Positions 51,995 through 53,384 of a stretch of DNA of 53,384 nt are shown one piece after another (the stretch's first letter is position 1; every line of letters begins with the position of its first letter). Source of the stretch: an uncultured Methylomonas sp. (GTDB lineage: Bacteria; Pseudomonadota; Gammaproteobacteria; Methylococcales; Methylomonadaceae). The stretch is from the NCBI GenBank assembly GCA_936941155.1, contig CAKZJE010000121.1:1-53384 (forward strand), in the 5' to 3' direction. The notes beneath the pieces were generated by a model that was not told the DNA's origin, did not search any database, and saw only the letters and a list, made by a program, of their open reading frames with translations. The translations under genes and the position numbers were made by a program.

Positions 51995-52933
51995 TTACTC
52001 ATATGTTTCTTGGCTATTTAGCAGCTCATTTCTATATAGCTCCTCCATATAGGATTCGTTAGTATCGTTTATAACGTCCTCAATATGACGTAATTTTGTT
52101 GGCAGAGGGTATTTAATAGGGTTATCTTGCAAATCAAACTCACTTAACTTAGTGAGCTTTCCAATGGATTCTGGTAATTCTCTCAGTTGATTACTTTTTA
52201 AATTCAATACAGTTAATTTAGTAAGATTGCCAATAGAATCAGGGAGTTTTATGAGTTTATTATTATATAAAAACAACTTAGTTAAATTGGTGAGTTTGCC
52301 AATGGATTCAGGAAGTGTTGTGAGTTGATTTACATTTATTTGTAACGTAGTTAAGTTAATGAGATTGCCAATGGAATCAGGAAGGGATGTGAGTTGATTA
52401 CATTTTAAATCCAATAAAGTTAATTTAGTAAGATTGCCAATAGAATCAGGGAGTTTTATGAGTTTATTATTGGATAAAACCAATTCAGTTAAATTACTGA
52501 GGTCATCAATTGAATCAGAAAGTTCGGTGATTTTTTTACCCTCAAAACTTAATTTAGTTAGAGCTAAAATAGAATTATTTGTTGTTGCTTTGAAGTTTGT
52601 ATTTTTTTTGCGATAAGAAAAAGATGCTAAATCTGCTAAATATCTTTCAACCATAGGATTATCTTTTCCTAGTGATTTTTCGCAAATAGCTATACTGCGT
52701 AAGTATGAATTCTCAGCGTTATTGTATTTGTTTTGACTTTCATAAGTGATTGCTAAATAGGTTAAAAGCTGAGCAATATCAATATGATCTTTACCTAAAA
52801 TTTTTTCACAAAGCTCCAATGTTTGCAATATAAGTGGTTCTGCTTCGGTGTATTTTTCCGATTTATATAACCTCAGCCACTTCTCATTTAATTCTTTTAC
52901 CCTTTTTTTATCGCCGTTTAAAAATCCAAACAT
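51995..52933 (-). CDS. TPR and leucine-rich repeat protein
   Basis: A 312-residue protein. Residues ~15-110 contain tetratricopeptide repeats of the kinesin-light-chain type (LETLELCEKILGKDHIDIAQ-like LLTYLAITYESQNKYNNAEN, SYLRSIAICEKSLGKDNPMV). From about 128 a ladder of 23-residue leucine-rich repeats follows, each of the form LTELVLSNNKLIKLPDSIGN. At least six repeats are nearly identical in DNA, so copy number may vary. Such proteins usually bind other proteins. AT-rich, with no signal peptide. Confidence 0.85.
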   Translation of the reverse strand: MFGFLNGDKKRVKELNEKWLRLYKSEKYTEAEPLILQTLELCEKILGKDHIDIAQLLTYLAITYESQNKYNNAENSYLRSIAICEKSLGKDNPMVERYLADLASFSYRKKNTNFKATTNNSILALTKLSFEGKKITELSDSIDDLSNLTELVLSNNKLIKLPDSIGNLTKLTLLDLKCNQLTSLPDSIGNLINLTTLQINVNQLTTLPESIGKLTNLTKLFLYNNKLIKLPDSIGNLTKLTVLNLKSNQLRELPESIGKLTKLSEFDLQDNPIKYPLPTKLRHIEDVINDTNESYMEELYRNELLNSQETYE

Positions 52934-52988
52934 ATTTGCCTCTTTGTGTTGTTAATTGATTATTAGCTGCAATCTACCTTGCTTGTTT

Positions 52989-53345
52989 TTAACATTGCAT
53001 ATCCTTATGAGACACAAAGCTAATTGGTCTAGCGGAAGTACATTTATTTTGTAGCTTAAGCTCTTTGCAAATTATCTTGTAAATTTTCTTAGAAAAACCA
53101 TCATAAAAAGGCCATTGACTATAACCGTCTGTCATAGTAACAATTCCCGCTATATTAGAATATTGATGCCCTAGTTTATTTTTCTCTATATGGTCAGATA
53201 ACTCATGACTAAATGAAAATTTCATAGCAGCCATATCTATTAATAGTTTTGATAAATCATTAGCCTCTTCTTGTGATAATCCGTGCTTTAAAGCTAAAGT
53301 TCTAACACTAAAGAGACAGTGAAAGTATTCAAAACCAGCGGTATC
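52989..53345 (-). CDS. 5'-truncated or edge-cut protein of unknown function
   Basis: The frame is open from 53345 to the stop at 52989. ATG 53234 gives 81 residues (MAAMKFSFSHELSDHIEKNK, then YSNIAGIVTMTDGYSQWPFY), but a sensible continuation runs upstream without ATG (YFHCLFSVRTLALKHGLSQE, EANDLSKLLIDM) to TAA at 53346-53348. That upstream part overlaps the repeat shared with 7733-7775. A broken 5' end or frameshift is likely. Family unknown. Confidence 0.5.
   Translation of the reverse strand, partial: DTAGFEYFHCLFSVRTLALKHGLSQEEANDLSKLLIDMAAMKFSFSHELSDHIEKNKLGHQYSNIAGIVTMTDGYSQWPFYDGFSKKIYKIICKELKLQNKCTSARPISFVSHKDMQC
53309..53345. repeat. Repeat shared with the DUF1566 3' flank
   Basis: AGAGACAGTGAAAGTATTC then AAAACCAGCGGTATCTTAGA matches 7733-7775 with a few changes. 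Both are followed by A-rich sequence with ACACTGAAAAA/ACACCAGAAAAA-like wording, so the similarity may extend beyond the window. Confidence 0.6.
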
Positions 53346-53384
53346 TTAGAGAAAAAAAACACTGAAAAATTAGAAAAATGCTGA

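Noticed and set aside
52130-52560. CRISPR-like regular repeats
   Set aside because: The ~69-bp periodicity is explained by leucine-rich repeats in a coding frame; there are no spacers.

Overview
The window looks like chromosomal DNA of a gammaproteobacterium, roughly 40% GC by eye. A full-length Ppk1, UvrA, TusD/TusC, a YcbB-type L,D-transpeptidase and a VF530 protein support this. The many dispersed palindromic repeats and numerous toxin-antitoxin (TA) genes recall Thiotrichales/Beggiatoa-like genomes, but that finer placement is inference. No rRNA, tRNA or CRISPR array was seen.

Layout. (1) 1-6.5 kb: a MITE end, a sulfotransferase, then a dense minus-strand TA island: AbrB/VapC, a ParD stub, BrnT with its antitoxin, an abortive-infection-type gene, HigBA, HicAB, a HigBA-like pair with a frameshifted toxin, a DUF433 protein, and a HigA2-like antitoxin whose Gp49-type toxin carries two nonsense codons. 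(2) 6.8-7.7 kb: a secreted DUF1566 protein whose 3' end looks like a diversity-generating-retroelement variable region. (3) 8-15 kb: a kinase-like/metallophosphoesterase fusion, a roadblock protein, polyphosphate kinase, a PLP enzyme carrying an in-frame palindrome, and molybdopterin genes (moaC divergent from moaDE). (4) 15.2-38.7 kb: twenty same-strand, mostly overlapping genes for a surface glycan. These cover GDP-mannose to GDP-L-fucose (manC, gmd, fcl), pseudaminic acid (pseB, pseC, a cytidylyltransferase/aldo-keto reductase fusion, an SDR, a pseG-pseH fusion, pseI), then acyltransferases, glycosyltransferases, methyltransferases, an aminotransferase, a PhyH dioxygenase and an MsbA/PglK-like ABC exporter. 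(5) 38.7-48.5 kb: tusD-tusC, a possible structured RNA, a beta-helix exoprotein, a small periplasmic protein, thrC, a complete MITE, VF530, an L,D-transpeptidase and uvrA. (6) 48.8-53.4 kb: a second TA island (MqsRA, two VapC modules, an antitoxin fragment) with recurrent intergenic repeats, then AT-rich genes including a TPR/LRR protein.

Most notable: a 255-bp MITE at 43412-43666 with 16-bp terminal inverted repeats and an exact 9-bp target duplication, inserted in the loop of a short palindromic repeat. A second MITE at the left edge (1-124) sits in the same kind of loop, and an uninterrupted copy of that palindrome lies in frame inside the PLP-enzyme gene. Next are the probable DGR target, and the TA islands, where modules are bracketed by short direct repeats and several members are visibly decaying.
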